DNA of 64,000 bases, taken from the NCBI RefSeq assembly GCF_014235845.1, contig NZ_JACJUQ010000001.1, positions 372,001 through 436,000 of the forward strand. The letters are read 5' to 3'. The notes under the pieces were generated by a model, which was not told the DNA's origin, did not search any database, and was given only the letters and a program-made list of their open reading frames with translations. Source of the stretch: Pontivivens nitratireducens (GTDB taxonomy: Bacteria; Pseudomonadota; Alphaproteobacteria; Rhodobacterales; Rhodobacteraceae). This document shows, piece after piece, positions 53,484 to 61,776 of the stretch; the stretch's first letter is position 1; every line of letters starts with the position of its first letter. Made by a program: the position numbers and the translations under genes.

Positions 53484-54857
53484 ATGGCACGTAGAAAGCG
53501 GCTTTCCCCGCCGCCCGTCTGGCTTGCGCCGGTTCTGGGCGGGTTCCTGATCCTGTTGACGGCCCTCGGTGCGGTGATGCCAGCAGTCCAACTGTCCACG
53601 GGTGAGGCGGCCGAATGGCGGCGCGCGTTGGGTGGGCCGTTCCTGCCTCTCGACGCACCGCCACTGGGCAGTTGGATACTGCGGATCGCATTGTTCGTGG
53701 GCGGTGACATGCTGGCATCATTGCGACTTTCGTCCCTGGCGATGCTGGCCGTATTGCTGGGATGTCTGGCGCCGCGCGGCCGCATGGCCCTGATTGCCGG
53801 TCTGTCGTCGCCGCTGGTCTGGTGGCTGGTCCTGTCGGGACTGAATGCGAGCGTCTTGCTGGCCGCAGCCGCCCCCTTTGCCCTGTTGCTGGAGCGGGCC
53901 GCCGCCCCCCGTCCGAAGCGGGAGAAGACGCCGCCCCTGCGTCCTTGGCTCTGGCTGGGGCTGTCGGGCGCGGTCCTGTTGCACGCGCAACCACTGTTGA
54001 TAGGCGCCATGCTGGTGCTGTTCGCGCTGCTGATCTGGCGTGGGGTGGCGTGGCGCGGGCCGGTGCTGGCATTAGGCGTGATCGCGGTGCTGGTCTTGCC
54101 GTTCGTGATCTGGTCCGCGGCGACGGCGGGGGCACCTTTGCTGGGTGCGCTGCCAGTGCGCGGATCGTCCGCATGGTGGGAACTGGCGCTGGCGGTGCTG
54201 GCGTTGGGCCCTCTGCTGCTGGGCGGATTGCGCGGCTCCACCGATGCGCTGGGCCTGTGGATCTGGAGCGTGATTGCGCTGGGCATCGCGTTGGCTCTGC
54301 TGGAGCGGGGATCGCCCATGTTGACGGCGGTGCTGGTTGCCCCTCTGGCTCTGAGGCAAGCCGGAAGCGCGCTGCGTGGCTGGCGGCTGATCGCGCTGGG
54401 CGGGATTGGCGCGCCGGTTGGCGCGATGCTGCTGGCGGTGTCGATGATGTATGCGGCGTTCGGAGAGGGACTGCCCGCGATCGCGGACCCCCATGCAGCC
54501 CGGCGGGCGGATGCGGCATTTTGCGAGGATGTCCTGCTGACCATGGAGGAAGAAGGCGCCGTGTCGCTGATCGGAGCGGCTCGCGCACCCCTGTTGCCTT
54601 GCGCGTGGCGGGGTGGACTACGCGATACGCCCGTCATCGGCATGACGACCGACGGACCATTGCCGCTGCGCGTGGCGCAAGGCCCCCTGGCGGTGGAGGG
54701 CGACGGCGTGCTGGTGGCCTTCTGGCCAGATGACGGGGTTGCGATGGCCTCGCAATTTGCGAATCGGCGAATACTGGGCGCGCGCTCCATCCCGGATCAT
54801 GCGGGCAGCGAACGGCGATACACGCTGTGGCTGGTGCGTGACTGGACCGGCGGGTAA
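53484..54857 (+). CDS. Polytopic membrane protein, diverged GT39/ArnT-like
   Basis: A 457 aa protein with about nine to ten hydrophobic helices and a C-terminal periplasmic domain (from about residue 330). The first loop GEAAEWRRALGGPFLPLDAP followed by PLGSWILRIALFVGGD resembles the DEAYY...DHPPL...W region of ArnT/PMT glycosyltransferases, but the first acidic residue is replaced by Gly and the DHPP block by DAPP. The closing SERRYTLWLVRDW also fits that family. It may be a lipid-linked sugar transferase or an inactive relative. The ATG at 53484 is 13 nt after the amidotransferase stop. Confidence 0.6.
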   Translation: MARRKRLSPPPVWLAPVLGGFLILLTALGAVMPAVQLSTGEAAEWRRALGGPFLPLDAPPLGSWILRIALFVGGDMLASLRLSSLAMLAVLLGCLAPRGRMALIAGLSSPLVWWLVLSGLNASVLLAAAAPFALLLERAAAPRPKREKTPPLRPWLWLGLSGAVLLHAQPLLIGAMLVLFALLIWRGVAWRGPVLALGVIAVLVLPFVIWSAATAGAPLLGALPVRGSSAWWELALAVLALGPLLLGGLRGSTDALGLWIWSVIALGIALALLERGSPMLTAVLVAPLALRQAGSALRGWRLIALGGIGAPVGAMLLAVSMMYAAFGEGLPAIADPHAARRADAAFCEDVLLTMEEEGAVSLIGAARAPLLPCAWRGGLRDTPVIGMTTDGPLPLRVAQGPLAVEGDGVLVAFWPDDGVAMASQFANRRILGARSIPDHAGSERRYTLWLVRDWTGG

Positions 54858-55167
54858 CGGGGGATGGCCAAGAAAGTACTGACAGAGCCCCGTGACCGAA
54901 TGACAGGCGCAAACCAGCCAAAAAACGGGATGCGCCTCATATACGCGACGACGATATGGCCTCCAGCGTGGTGCCATACCGCTCGCGCGCGCGTGATGCG
55001 TATTCCGATAACCGGGCACGGTGTCAACGGCAAAAAGTTGCACCGAAGGGTGTATGATCTGTTGACGCGGACCCTTGCAATGGTGCCCGATTGCGCCATG
55101 AGCCCTGCGGGGTTCGGAAGCATGGCGCGGGACGCGTCGGCATACATATGTATCTGGGAGAATGACC
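54858..55167. other. 310 bp intergenic region upstream of the second TRAP operon
   Basis: No convincing gene. It includes GGTGTCAAC-N8-GTTGCACC (55019-55043), an inverted repeat with one bulged base that could be an operator, and TATGAT (55052-55057), a possible -10 without a good -35. The promoter of dctPQM must lie here, but I cannot place it firmly. Confidence 0.4.
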
Positions 55168-56169
55168 ATGAAACTTCTTATGACTGCCGCGATGTTCGCG
55201 GCGACCGCATTGACCGCTCTGCCTGCGCTGGCCAGCTGCGAAGAGGGTGAGTTGGTCATCAAGTTCAGTCACGTCACCAACACCGACCGTCACCCCAAGG
55301 GCATCGCCGCCACCGAACTGGCCGAGCGTGTGAACGCCGAGATGGACGGAACCGCCTGCATGGAAGTCTTCCCCAACAGCCAGCTCTATACCGATGAGCA
55401 GGTTCTGGAGGCGATGTTGCAGGGCGACGTTCAGATGGCCGCGCCCTCGCTGTCGCTGTTCGAAAGCTTTACCCGCCAGTACCGGATCTTCGATCTGCCG
55501 TTCATGTTCAACAACATCTCCGCCGTGGATGAATTCCAGAACTCCGATGCCGGTCAGGCGATGAAGGAAGTCATGATCCGTCGCGGCATTCGTGGTCTGG
55601 AATTCTGGCACAACGGCATGAAGCAGATGTCTGCGAACATCCCGCTGGAGCTGCCGACCGATGCGTCCGGCCTCAAATTCCGCGTCCAGCCTTCTGAAGT
55701 GCTCGTCGCGCAGATGGAGGCACTGGATGCCTCGCCGCAGCCTATGGCCTTCGCTGAAGTTTATGGCGCGTTGCAGACCGGTGTTGTCGATGGTCAGGAG
55801 AACACCTGGTCCAACATCTACGGTCAGAAGTTCTTCGAGGTGCAGGACGGCATCACCGAAACCAACCACGGCGTGATCGACTATCTGGTCGTGACGTCCG
55901 AGGATTGGTGGCAGGGCCTGGATGCGGACGTGCGCGATCAGCTCGCGACCATCCTGAACGAGGTCACCGTCTCTCGCAACGCCGCATCCGAGGCCGTGAA
56001 CCAGGAGGCCCGTCAGGCCATCATCGACGCCGGCGGCACCGTGCGCAGCCTGACGCCCGAGCAGCGGACCGCATGGGTCGATGCGATGAAGCCCGTGTGG
56101 GAGCAGTTCGTGGCCGATGTCGGTCAGGAAAACATTGATGCCGCACAGGAAATCAACTCCCGCCACTGA
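55168..56169 (+). CDS. TRAP transporter substrate-binding protein (DctP, C4-dicarboxylate type)
   Basis: Periplasmic receptor of 333 aa. The signal peptide KLLMTAAMFAATALTALPALA ends before SCEEGE. Mature motifs are VIKFSHVTNTDRHPKGIAA, LFESFTRQYRIFDLPFMFNN and LKFRVQPSEVLVAQMEALDA, where the Arg of the FRV segment contacts the ligand carboxylate in DctP proteins. AEVYGALQTGVVDGQENTW is the classical DctP signature, pointing to a dicarboxylate. The second ATG (55168) is 7 nt after GGGAG. Confidence 0.92.
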   Translation: MKLLMTAAMFAATALTALPALASCEEGELVIKFSHVTNTDRHPKGIAATELAERVNAEMDGTACMEVFPNSQLYTDEQVLEAMLQGDVQMAAPSLSLFESFTRQYRIFDLPFMFNNISAVDEFQNSDAGQAMKEVMIRRGIRGLEFWHNGMKQMSANIPLELPTDASGLKFRVQPSEVLVAQMEALDASPQPMAFAEVYGALQTGVVDGQENTWSNIYGQKFFEVQDGITETNHGVIDYLVVTSEDWWQGLDADVRDQLATILNEVTVSRNAASEAVNQEARQAIIDAGGTVRSLTPEQRTAWVDAMKPVWEQFVADVGQENIDAAQEINSRH

Positions 56170-56178
56170 TGCGGGGAG

Positions 56179-56244
56179 CCACGCGCCCGGCGCGTGGTTC
56201 TGACGAAGCGGGAGCGGTTCTGACGGGCCGCTCCCGTTATTTTG
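56179..56244 (+). terminator. Double hairpin between dctP and dctQ
   Basis: CCACGCGC/GCGCGTGG (56179-56197) is followed by CGGGAGCGG/CCGCTCCCG (56209-56236) and TTATTTTG. The second is a good intrinsic terminator. It lies inside the operon, so most transcripts probably end after dctP with partial read-through into dctQM. Confidence 0.7.
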
Positions 56245-56274
56245 CCTTGTGGACTCGCCTGTCGTGGCGGCATC

Positions 56275-56306
56275 CCGGTCTATCGAAAGCCCGGTCTATC
56301 GAAAGG
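56275..56306 (+). repeat. 16 bp tandem duplication in the dctQ leader
   Basis: CCGGTCTATCGAAAGC (56275-56290) is repeated as CCGGTCTATCGAAAGG (56291-56306). The second copy ends in the AAGGA ribosome-binding site of dctQ. Confidence 0.85.
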
Positions 56307-56312
56307 ATGAGC

Positions 56313-57014
56313 ATGAACAGCGTGGCCCCCCCGCATCGCGGACGTCTAGGCGGCTTTTTCGGTGCGTTTGAAGAAAACGTCATTGCCCTGATCCTCGCCC
56401 TGATGACGGCGATGACATTCCTCAACGTCGTGCTGCGATACGGATTCTCTTCTTCGATCCTTTGGGGGCCGGAGGTGGTGGAGTATCTCTTTGCCTGGCT
56501 GGTTCTGTTTGGCATGAGCTATTGCGTGAAGATCACGGCGCATCTGGGCGTCGATGCGCTGACATCCCTGTTGCCGGCACGCGGCCAGCGGATCACAGCG
56601 TTGATCGCCGCCATCTTCTGTCTGATCTATGCCGGACTGCTGATGAAGGGTGCTTGGGATTACTGGGCGCCGTTCGCGAACCTGGATCAGACGACCGGCC
56701 GCTGGTTCCCCACGGGGCTGGACGAAAACACCCGCGAAAACGGCTGGTACGAAACGCGGTTCGTTCCGATGCCCGACCTGCTGCGGTTCGTCGAGGGGTG
56801 GTTGCTGTATGACGGCGATCCACCCTTTCAAAAGCTGCCGCGCGCCATCCCGTATCTGATCCTGCCTCTGGGCGTCGCCCTGCTGTTGTTCCGCCTGATC
56901 CAGGCGACCATCGCCATCGTTCGCGGCACTTCGTCGAGCCTGATCGTCAGTCATGAGGCTGAAGAAGCCGTAGAGCAAGCGGCAGACAAACTGGCCCGCG
57001 AGGAGCGTACATAA
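56313..57014 (+). CDS. TRAP transporter small permease (DctQ)
   Basis: A 233 aa membrane protein with four helices; WGPEVVEYLFAWLVLFGMSY holds the family's E-x-x motif. It is longer than usual because of a central insert (about residues 125-165, ANLDQTTGRWFPTGLDENT onward) between helices three and four. AAGGA is 5 nt before ATG 56313. TAATG overlap with dctM. Confidence 0.88.
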   Translation: MNSVAPPHRGRLGGFFGAFEENVIALILALMTAMTFLNVVLRYGFSSSILWGPEVVEYLFAWLVLFGMSYCVKITAHLGVDALTSLLPARGQRITALIAAIFCLIYAGLLMKGAWDYWAPFANLDQTTGRWFPTGLDENTRENGWYETRFVPMPDLLRFVEGWLLYDGDPPFQKLPRAIPYLILPLGVALLLFRLIQATIAIVRGTSSSLIVSHEAEEAVEQAADKLAREERT

Positions 57015-58411
57015 TGGAAGTCGTCGTCCTGTTTCTGTGCGTCATCACATTGCTGGCTATCGGTGTGCCGATCGCGGTCGCCTTGGGCCTGTCCTCGATC
57101 CTGTTTCTGCTGGTCTTGGGGGACACGTCGCTCGCCTCGATCGCGCAATCCCTGTTTCAGGCGATGGCGGGGCATTCCACATTGCTGGCGATCCCGTTCT
57201 TCATTCTGGCATCCTCGTTCATGTCCACCGGGGGCGTGGCGCAGCGGATCATTCGGTTTTCCATCGCATGTGTCGGTCATATGCGCGGCGGGCTGGCCAT
57301 CGCGGGGGTTCTGGCCTGCATGATCTTCGCGGCGCTGTCGGGATCCTCACCTGCCACTGTTGTCGCCATCGGCTCCATCGTTATCGCCGCCATGCAGAAG
57401 GTCGGCTACACCAAGGAGTTCGCCGCCGGCGTGATCTGCAACGCGGGAACGCTGGGCATTCTGATCCCTCCATCCATCGTGATGGTGGTCTATGCCTCCG
57501 CGACGGATGTATCGGTGGGGCGGATGTTCCTGGCGGGCGTGATCCCGGGCCTGTTGGCTGGCACCATGCTGATGATCGCGATTTACGTCGTGGCCCGTAT
57601 CAAGGACATGCCGAAGGGTGAGTGGAACGGCTGGAGCGAGATATGGAACAGCTTCGTCGATGCGTTCTGGGGCCTGTTGCTGATCGTCATCATCATGGTG
57701 GGCATCTACGGGATTCCCGGATTTACCGGCGCGATTTTCACCCCGACGGAGGCCGCCGCCGTGGCCGCGGTCTATGCATTCCTGGTCGCGTGCTTCATCT
57801 ATCGCGACATGGGGCCGCTGGCCGAGACTGAGGATGGACAGCCGCGTTCATCCGTGATGCACAAGCCGCAGGCGCTGCTGACATCGTTCGTTCACGCCGA
57901 CACGCGGCGCGTTCTGCTGGATGCGGGCAAGCTGACCATCACGCTGATGTTCATCATCGCCAATGCCATGATCCTCAAGCATGTGCTGACCGACGAGCAG
58001 ATCCCGCAACGGATTTCGGAATCCATGTTGAGCATGGGGCTGGGTCCGATCACCTTCCTGATCATGGTCAACGTGATCCTGCTGATCGGCGGTCAGTTCA
58101 TGGAGCCGTCGGGCCTGCTGGTGATCGTGGCACCGCTGGTGTTCCCGATTGCCATCGAACTGGGCATCGACCCGATCCATCTGGGGATCATTATGGTCGT
58201 GAACATGGAGATCGGAATGATCACCCCTCCGGTGGGACTGAACCTGTTCGTCACGTCCGGCGTCGCCCGCATGCCGATGATGGGGGTGGTCAAGGCCGCG
58301 TTGCCGTTCCTGCTGGTTCTGTTCGTCTTTCTGATCATCGTCACATATGTGCCGTGGATTTCCACCTGGCTGCCCACATCACGCATGGGGCCGGAGATCA
58401 TCACGAACTGA
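57014..58411 (+). CDS. TRAP transporter large permease (DctM)
   Basis: A 465 aa transport subunit with 12 or more hydrophobic segments. Key segments: SGSSPATVVAIGSIV, AGVICNAGTLGILIPPSIVM and NMEIGMITPPVGLNLFV. Its longer central loop (ETEDGQPRSSVMHKPQAL) is common in dicarboxylate DctM. It is followed by a strong terminator, so the TRAP operon ends here. Confidence 0.92.
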   Translation: MEVVVLFLCVITLLAIGVPIAVALGLSSILFLLVLGDTSLASIAQSLFQAMAGHSTLLAIPFFILASSFMSTGGVAQRIIRFSIACVGHMRGGLAIAGVLACMIFAALSGSSPATVVAIGSIVIAAMQKVGYTKEFAAGVICNAGTLGILIPPSIVMVVYASATDVSVGRMFLAGVIPGLLAGTMLMIAIYVVARIKDMPKGEWNGWSEIWNSFVDAFWGLLLIVIIMVGIYGIPGFTGAIFTPTEAAAVAAVYAFLVACFIYRDMGPLAETEDGQPRSSVMHKPQALLTSFVHADTRRVLLDAGKLTITLMFIIANAMILKHVLTDEQIPQRISESMLSMGLGPITFLIMVNVILLIGGQFMEPSGLLVIVAPLVFPIAIELGIDPIHLGIIMVVNMEIGMITPPVGLNLFVTSGVARMPMMGVVKAALPFLLVLFVFLIIVTYVPWISTWLPTSRMGPEIITN

Positions 58412-58435
58412 GGCTTTCGACCTCGACGAAAGGGG

Positions 58436-58464
58436 GGGCGGTCGCGCATGCGGCCGCCCTTTTT
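58436..58464 (+). terminator. Intrinsic terminator of the dctPQM operon
   Basis: GGGCGGTCGC (58436-58445) pairs with GCGGCCGCCC (58450-58459), one G-U, tetraloop GCAT, followed by TTTTT. It is the clearest intrinsic terminator in the window. Confidence 0.9.
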
Positions 58465-58601
58465 CGTTTGTGGGGCGATTGCAGCTTTCCGTGCGCTGTC
58501 AGGCCCGCGCCTGCATCGAAAATCCGACTTTTCATTCACGATCTGACCCGCATCACGGGGGTGCTGCCTGTGGCTGCCGCATCGCCACCAGAATTTTTTA
58601 T

Positions 58602-58630
58602 TTGACTCGATTCGATATATCGAAGAGTTT
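58602..58630 (+). promoter_or_regulatory. iclR promoter with palindromic operator; possible leaderless start
   Basis: TTGACT (58602-58607) and GAGTTT (58625-58630) are spaced by 17 bp. The perfect 14 bp palindrome TTCGATATATCGAA (58611-58624) fills the spacer. The predicted transcript start would be about 7 nt after the -10, within a few bases of ATG 58640, and no ribosome-binding site is evident at normal distance, so translation may be leaderless. Confidence 0.5.
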
Positions 58631-58639
58631 TTCTGTATT

Positions 58640-59383
58640 ATGAATTTTGCCGATGCATCAAGCACCCGATCCGTACGCCTCTTTGAAGCCTTCGCCGCCG
58701 TTGGGGCGCCGCAGTCCCTCAGCGAGATTTCCAACTTGCTGGCGACGCCGCTCAGCACCTGCCACGGTTTGGTGAAGGCGCTTCAGAATGGCGGGTATCT
58801 CTATTCGAACAACGTGTCCCGGCGGCACTATCCCACCCGGCGGCTCCTGCAGATCGCGGAGACGATTGCCGCCAACGATCCGGTTCTGAAATATTTCGAC
58901 GCTCACATGGCGGAGCTTCGCGATACGACGGAGGAGACCGTGATCCTGGGCACCTTGCAAAAGGATGCGGTCGTCTACCTGAACGTCGTCGAGAGCCCGC
59001 ACTCCATCCGCTACAGCGCGCGGCCCGGCGATATGAAGCCGCTCCATTCGAGCGCTCTCGGCAAGCTGATGCTGGGCGAATCCGAGAAGAAGGTGCGGGA
59101 GGGTTTCCTGAAAACCCTGCCGCTCGACGCGGTCACGCAAAACACGCTGACCACGCCCGACGTTCTGCGCAGGGACCTCGAACAGTCGCGCGACCGGGGA
59201 TTTTACATGACGCGCGGCGAGAACGTCTCGGAGGTTCTGGCGATGGCCGCCCCCGTGCGCATCGGAGGGGAGATTTACGGCGTCGTCGTCGCCGGTCCGA
59301 TCGGACGCATGGAAAGCAAGCAGGCCGAAATCGAGGATGCGCTGACAACGGCCTGCACCCGCATCAGTGGAGATTTCGGATGA
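58640..59383 (+). CDS. IclR-family transcription regulator
   Basis: A 247 aa regulator. N-terminal winged HTH: STRSVRLFEAFAAVGAPQSL, then EISNLLATPLSTCHGLVKAL. The effector domain includes PLHSSALGKLMLGE and GFYMTRGENVSEVLAMAAPV, which normally binds a carboxylic acid. It heads the operon with the crotonase, mutase and CoA-transferase genes (ATGA overlap) and probably controls itself through the palindrome over its promoter. Confidence 0.9.
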   Translation: MNFADASSTRSVRLFEAFAAVGAPQSLSEISNLLATPLSTCHGLVKALQNGGYLYSNNVSRRHYPTRRLLQIAETIAANDPVLKYFDAHMAELRDTTEETVILGTLQKDAVVYLNVVESPHSIRYSARPGDMKPLHSSALGKLMLGESEKKVREGFLKTLPLDAVTQNTLTTPDVLRRDLEQSRDRGFYMTRGENVSEVLAMAAPVRIGGEIYGVVVAGPIGRMESKQAEIEDALTTACTRISGDFG

Positions 59384-60153
59384 AGCGCCCTGTCGTTACC
59401 AGCCTGACCGATGGCGTCCTGCGAATCTGCATTGATCGCCCGGAAAAGCGCAACGCGCTGAGCATGGCGACGCTGGATGCAATCGCGGCCGCGTTCGACG
59501 AGGCAGCCGTGCATGAGGACCTCAGGGTCGCGGTCCTTACCGGGGCCGGGGACAAGAGTTTTGCCGCAGGCGGCGATCTGAAGGAGCTTTCCGCCGTCAA
59601 GGGTGAGGAGGCGGCGATTGCCATGGCCACCCACGCGAAGAAGGCGCTCACCGCCGTGCGCAACTTTCCCTTGCCGGTGATCGCAGCTCTGAATGGCGAT
59701 GCGTTGGGGGGCGGGGCGGAGCTGGCCCTGGCCTGTGACATGCGGGTCGCTGCATCCCATGCGCGGATCGGGTTCATTCAGGGAAAGCTCGGCATCACGT
59801 CCGCCTGGGGCGGCGGCGCGGACCTGATGCGGCTGGTCGGAACGGGCTACGCTTTGCAGATGATGACCCGAATGGAGGTTCTGGACCCGGCGCAGGCCAC
59901 CGGCATGGGCCTCTACAATGCCACCGCTGAGGATGGCGTATCGCTGGACGATGCGCTTGAGGCGTTCGTGGCACCGATGCGCGGACAATCGCCGCATGTG
60001 ATGCGCTCCTTCAAGGCGATGGCCCTGCACCTGCGCCGGAACGACCGGGCCGAGATGGACCGACTGGAAACCGCGAATTTCGGTTTCGCCTGGGCGCACC
60101 CCGATCATGACAGGGCCGTGGACCGGCTGTTGAACAAAATGAAGCCCGCATGA
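59380..60153 (+). CDS. Crotonase-superfamily enzyme, probable ethyl/methylmalonyl-CoA decarboxylase type
   Basis: A 257 aa enoyl-CoA hydratase/isomerase-fold protein. FAAGGDLKEL and ALNGDALGGGAELALACDMR form the CoA oxyanion hole. The segment GITSAWGGGADLMRLVG (from residue 138) resembles the IIPSWGG region of ECHDC1, the ethyl/methylmalonyl-CoA decarboxylase; the paired Glu residues of true hydratases are not in their usual place. The family is functionally diverse, so the activity is inferred from this segment and from the mutase genes that overlap it. Confidence 0.75.
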   Translation: MKRPVVTSLTDGVLRICIDRPEKRNALSMATLDAIAAAFDEAAVHEDLRVAVLTGAGDKSFAAGGDLKELSAVKGEEAAIAMATHAKKALTAVRNFPLPVIAALNGDALGGGAELALACDMRVAASHARIGFIQGKLGITSAWGGGADLMRLVGTGYALQMMTRMEVLDPAQATGMGLYNATAEDGVSLDDALEAFVAPMRGQSPHVMRSFKAMALHLRRNDRAEMDRLETANFGFAWAHPDHDRAVDRLLNKMKPA

Positions 60154-61772
60154 CCGCGGCAGTACAAACGGGAAGCGACAAGACAATGTCCGATCACCTA
60201 TCGCATACGCCTTCGGGCATCGAAGTGCCGATCACCGTAACGGCCGAGATGGTCGGGAACCTGTCCGAAGGAAAACCGGGGCAGTTCCCATTCACGCGGG
60301 GCATCTTCGAAAACGGATACCGGGGCAGGCTCTGGACGATCCGGCAATATTCCGGGTTCGGCACGGCGGAATCCACGAACGAACGCTACCGGTTCCTGCT
60401 GGATCGCGGGCAGACCGGCCTGTCGGTCGCGCTCGATCTGCCAACGCAGTGCGGTTATGACCCGGATCACGAGATGGCCATGTCCGAGATCGGCAAGGTC
60501 GGCGTATCGTTGTCGACCCTGGCGGAGGCGGAGATCCTGTTCGACCAGATCGACCTTTCGAAGATCTCGACCTCTTTTACCATCAACGGCACCGCTGCGA
60601 TCATCTATGCGATGTACCTCGCCGTGGCCGACAAGAAGGGCGTTCCGCGCGCGCAGCTGACCGGCACGATCCAGAACGACATCCTGAAGGAATATGTGGC
60701 CCGGGGCACATGGATTTTCCCGGTGCGCCCCTCCATGAGGCTGATCGCGGACTCGGTGCTCTACGCCAACGAGCAGACACCGCGCTTCAACCCGATTTCC
60801 ATCGCGGGTGCGCATGTGCGCGACGCCGGCTCAACAGCGGCGGAGGAGATGGCCTACACGCTGGCGAACGGGCTTGCCTATGTTGACGAGTTCAACCGGC
60901 GTGGTGGAGATATCGAGAAGTTCGCCAAACGTCTCAGCTTCTTCTTCTACGTGCACATGGACCTTTTTGAAGAGGTCGCAAAGTTCCGCGCCGGGCGCAG
61001 GATGTGGGCGAAGATGCTGGCCGAACGCTACGGCGTTACAGATCAGAAGGCTTTGCAATTCCGCTTTGGCGTGGTGTGCGGGGGGTCTTCGCTGACGGCG
61101 GCGCAGCCCATGAACAACGTCGTCCGCGTCGGGGTTGAGACGATGGCGGCGGTGATGGGCGGGGCGCAGTCGATCTTTACCTGCGCCTTCGACGAGGCCT
61201 ACCAGATCCCCACGGAGACGAGCGCCGAGATCGCCCTGCGCACGCAGCAGATCATAGCCGAGGAAAGCGGGGTGGCGCGCACCGTCGATCCGCTGGGCGG
61301 AAGCTATTACGTCGAGTGGCTGACCGATCAGATGGAAGAGATGATCGGTGAGATCATGGATGAGCTCGACGAATATGGCGGCGTCGTGAAGGCCATCGAG
61401 GACGGCTATCTGCAAGCCAAGGTCGCCGAGCGCGCGAAGGAGCGCAAGCAGGCGACGGACAGCGGCGCGCGCCCTGTGGTGGGCGTCAACGTCGGCACCC
61501 GCGCGCGCAACGAAAGCGACAAGGGTGAGATGTTCAGCCAGGACCCCGAGACGGTGAAGCAGGTTCTGGCAAAGCACGCGGCGACGCTCGAACGCCGCGA
61601 TCAGGCTGAGGTGGACCGAGCGCTCGCCGCGCTGAGCGCCGCCGCCGCGACCGATACCGAAAACGTCATGCCGCATCTCGTCGAGTGCTGCCACGCCTAC
61701 GCCACCGTCGGAGAGATGGTCGCATCGCTCAAGAAGGAATGGGGCGAATTCCAGGAACCCATAAGGTTTTGA
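60150..61772 (+). CDS. Methylmalonyl-CoA mutase-type large subunit (split B12 mutase)
   Basis: A 540 aa TIM-barrel subunit lacking the B12-binding domain, which is encoded separately just downstream. TIRQYSGFGTA holds Y67, VARGTWIFP holds R185 and ISIAGAHVRDAG holds H222. All three are 22 residues before Y89, R207 and H244 of Propionibacterium methylmalonyl-CoA mutase; isobutyryl- and hydroxyisobutyryl-CoA mutases have other residues at the first two. This supports methylmalonyl-CoA/succinyl-CoA as substrates. ATG 60150 overlaps the crotonase stop; ATG 60186 is an alternative. Confidence 0.88.
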   Translation: MTAAVQTGSDKTMSDHLSHTPSGIEVPITVTAEMVGNLSEGKPGQFPFTRGIFENGYRGRLWTIRQYSGFGTAESTNERYRFLLDRGQTGLSVALDLPTQCGYDPDHEMAMSEIGKVGVSLSTLAEAEILFDQIDLSKISTSFTINGTAAIIYAMYLAVADKKGVPRAQLTGTIQNDILKEYVARGTWIFPVRPSMRLIADSVLYANEQTPRFNPISIAGAHVRDAGSTAAEEMAYTLANGLAYVDEFNRRGGDIEKFAKRLSFFFYVHMDLFEEVAKFRAGRRMWAKMLAERYGVTDQKALQFRFGVVCGGSSLTAAQPMNNVVRVGVETMAAVMGGAQSIFTCAFDEAYQIPTETSAEIALRTQQIIAEESGVARTVDPLGGSYYVEWLTDQMEEMIGEIMDELDEYGGVVKAIEDGYLQAKVAERAKERKQATDSGARPVVGVNVGTRARNESDKGEMFSQDPETVKQVLAKHAATLERRDQAEVDRALAALSAAAATDTENVMPHLVECCHAYATVGEMVASLKKEWGEFQEPIRF

Positions 61773-61776
61773 CATC

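Noticed and set aside
55019-55043. Inverted repeat upstream of dctP as a firm operator
   Set aside because: One bulged base and no promoter context; listed only as a possibility within the intergenic entry.
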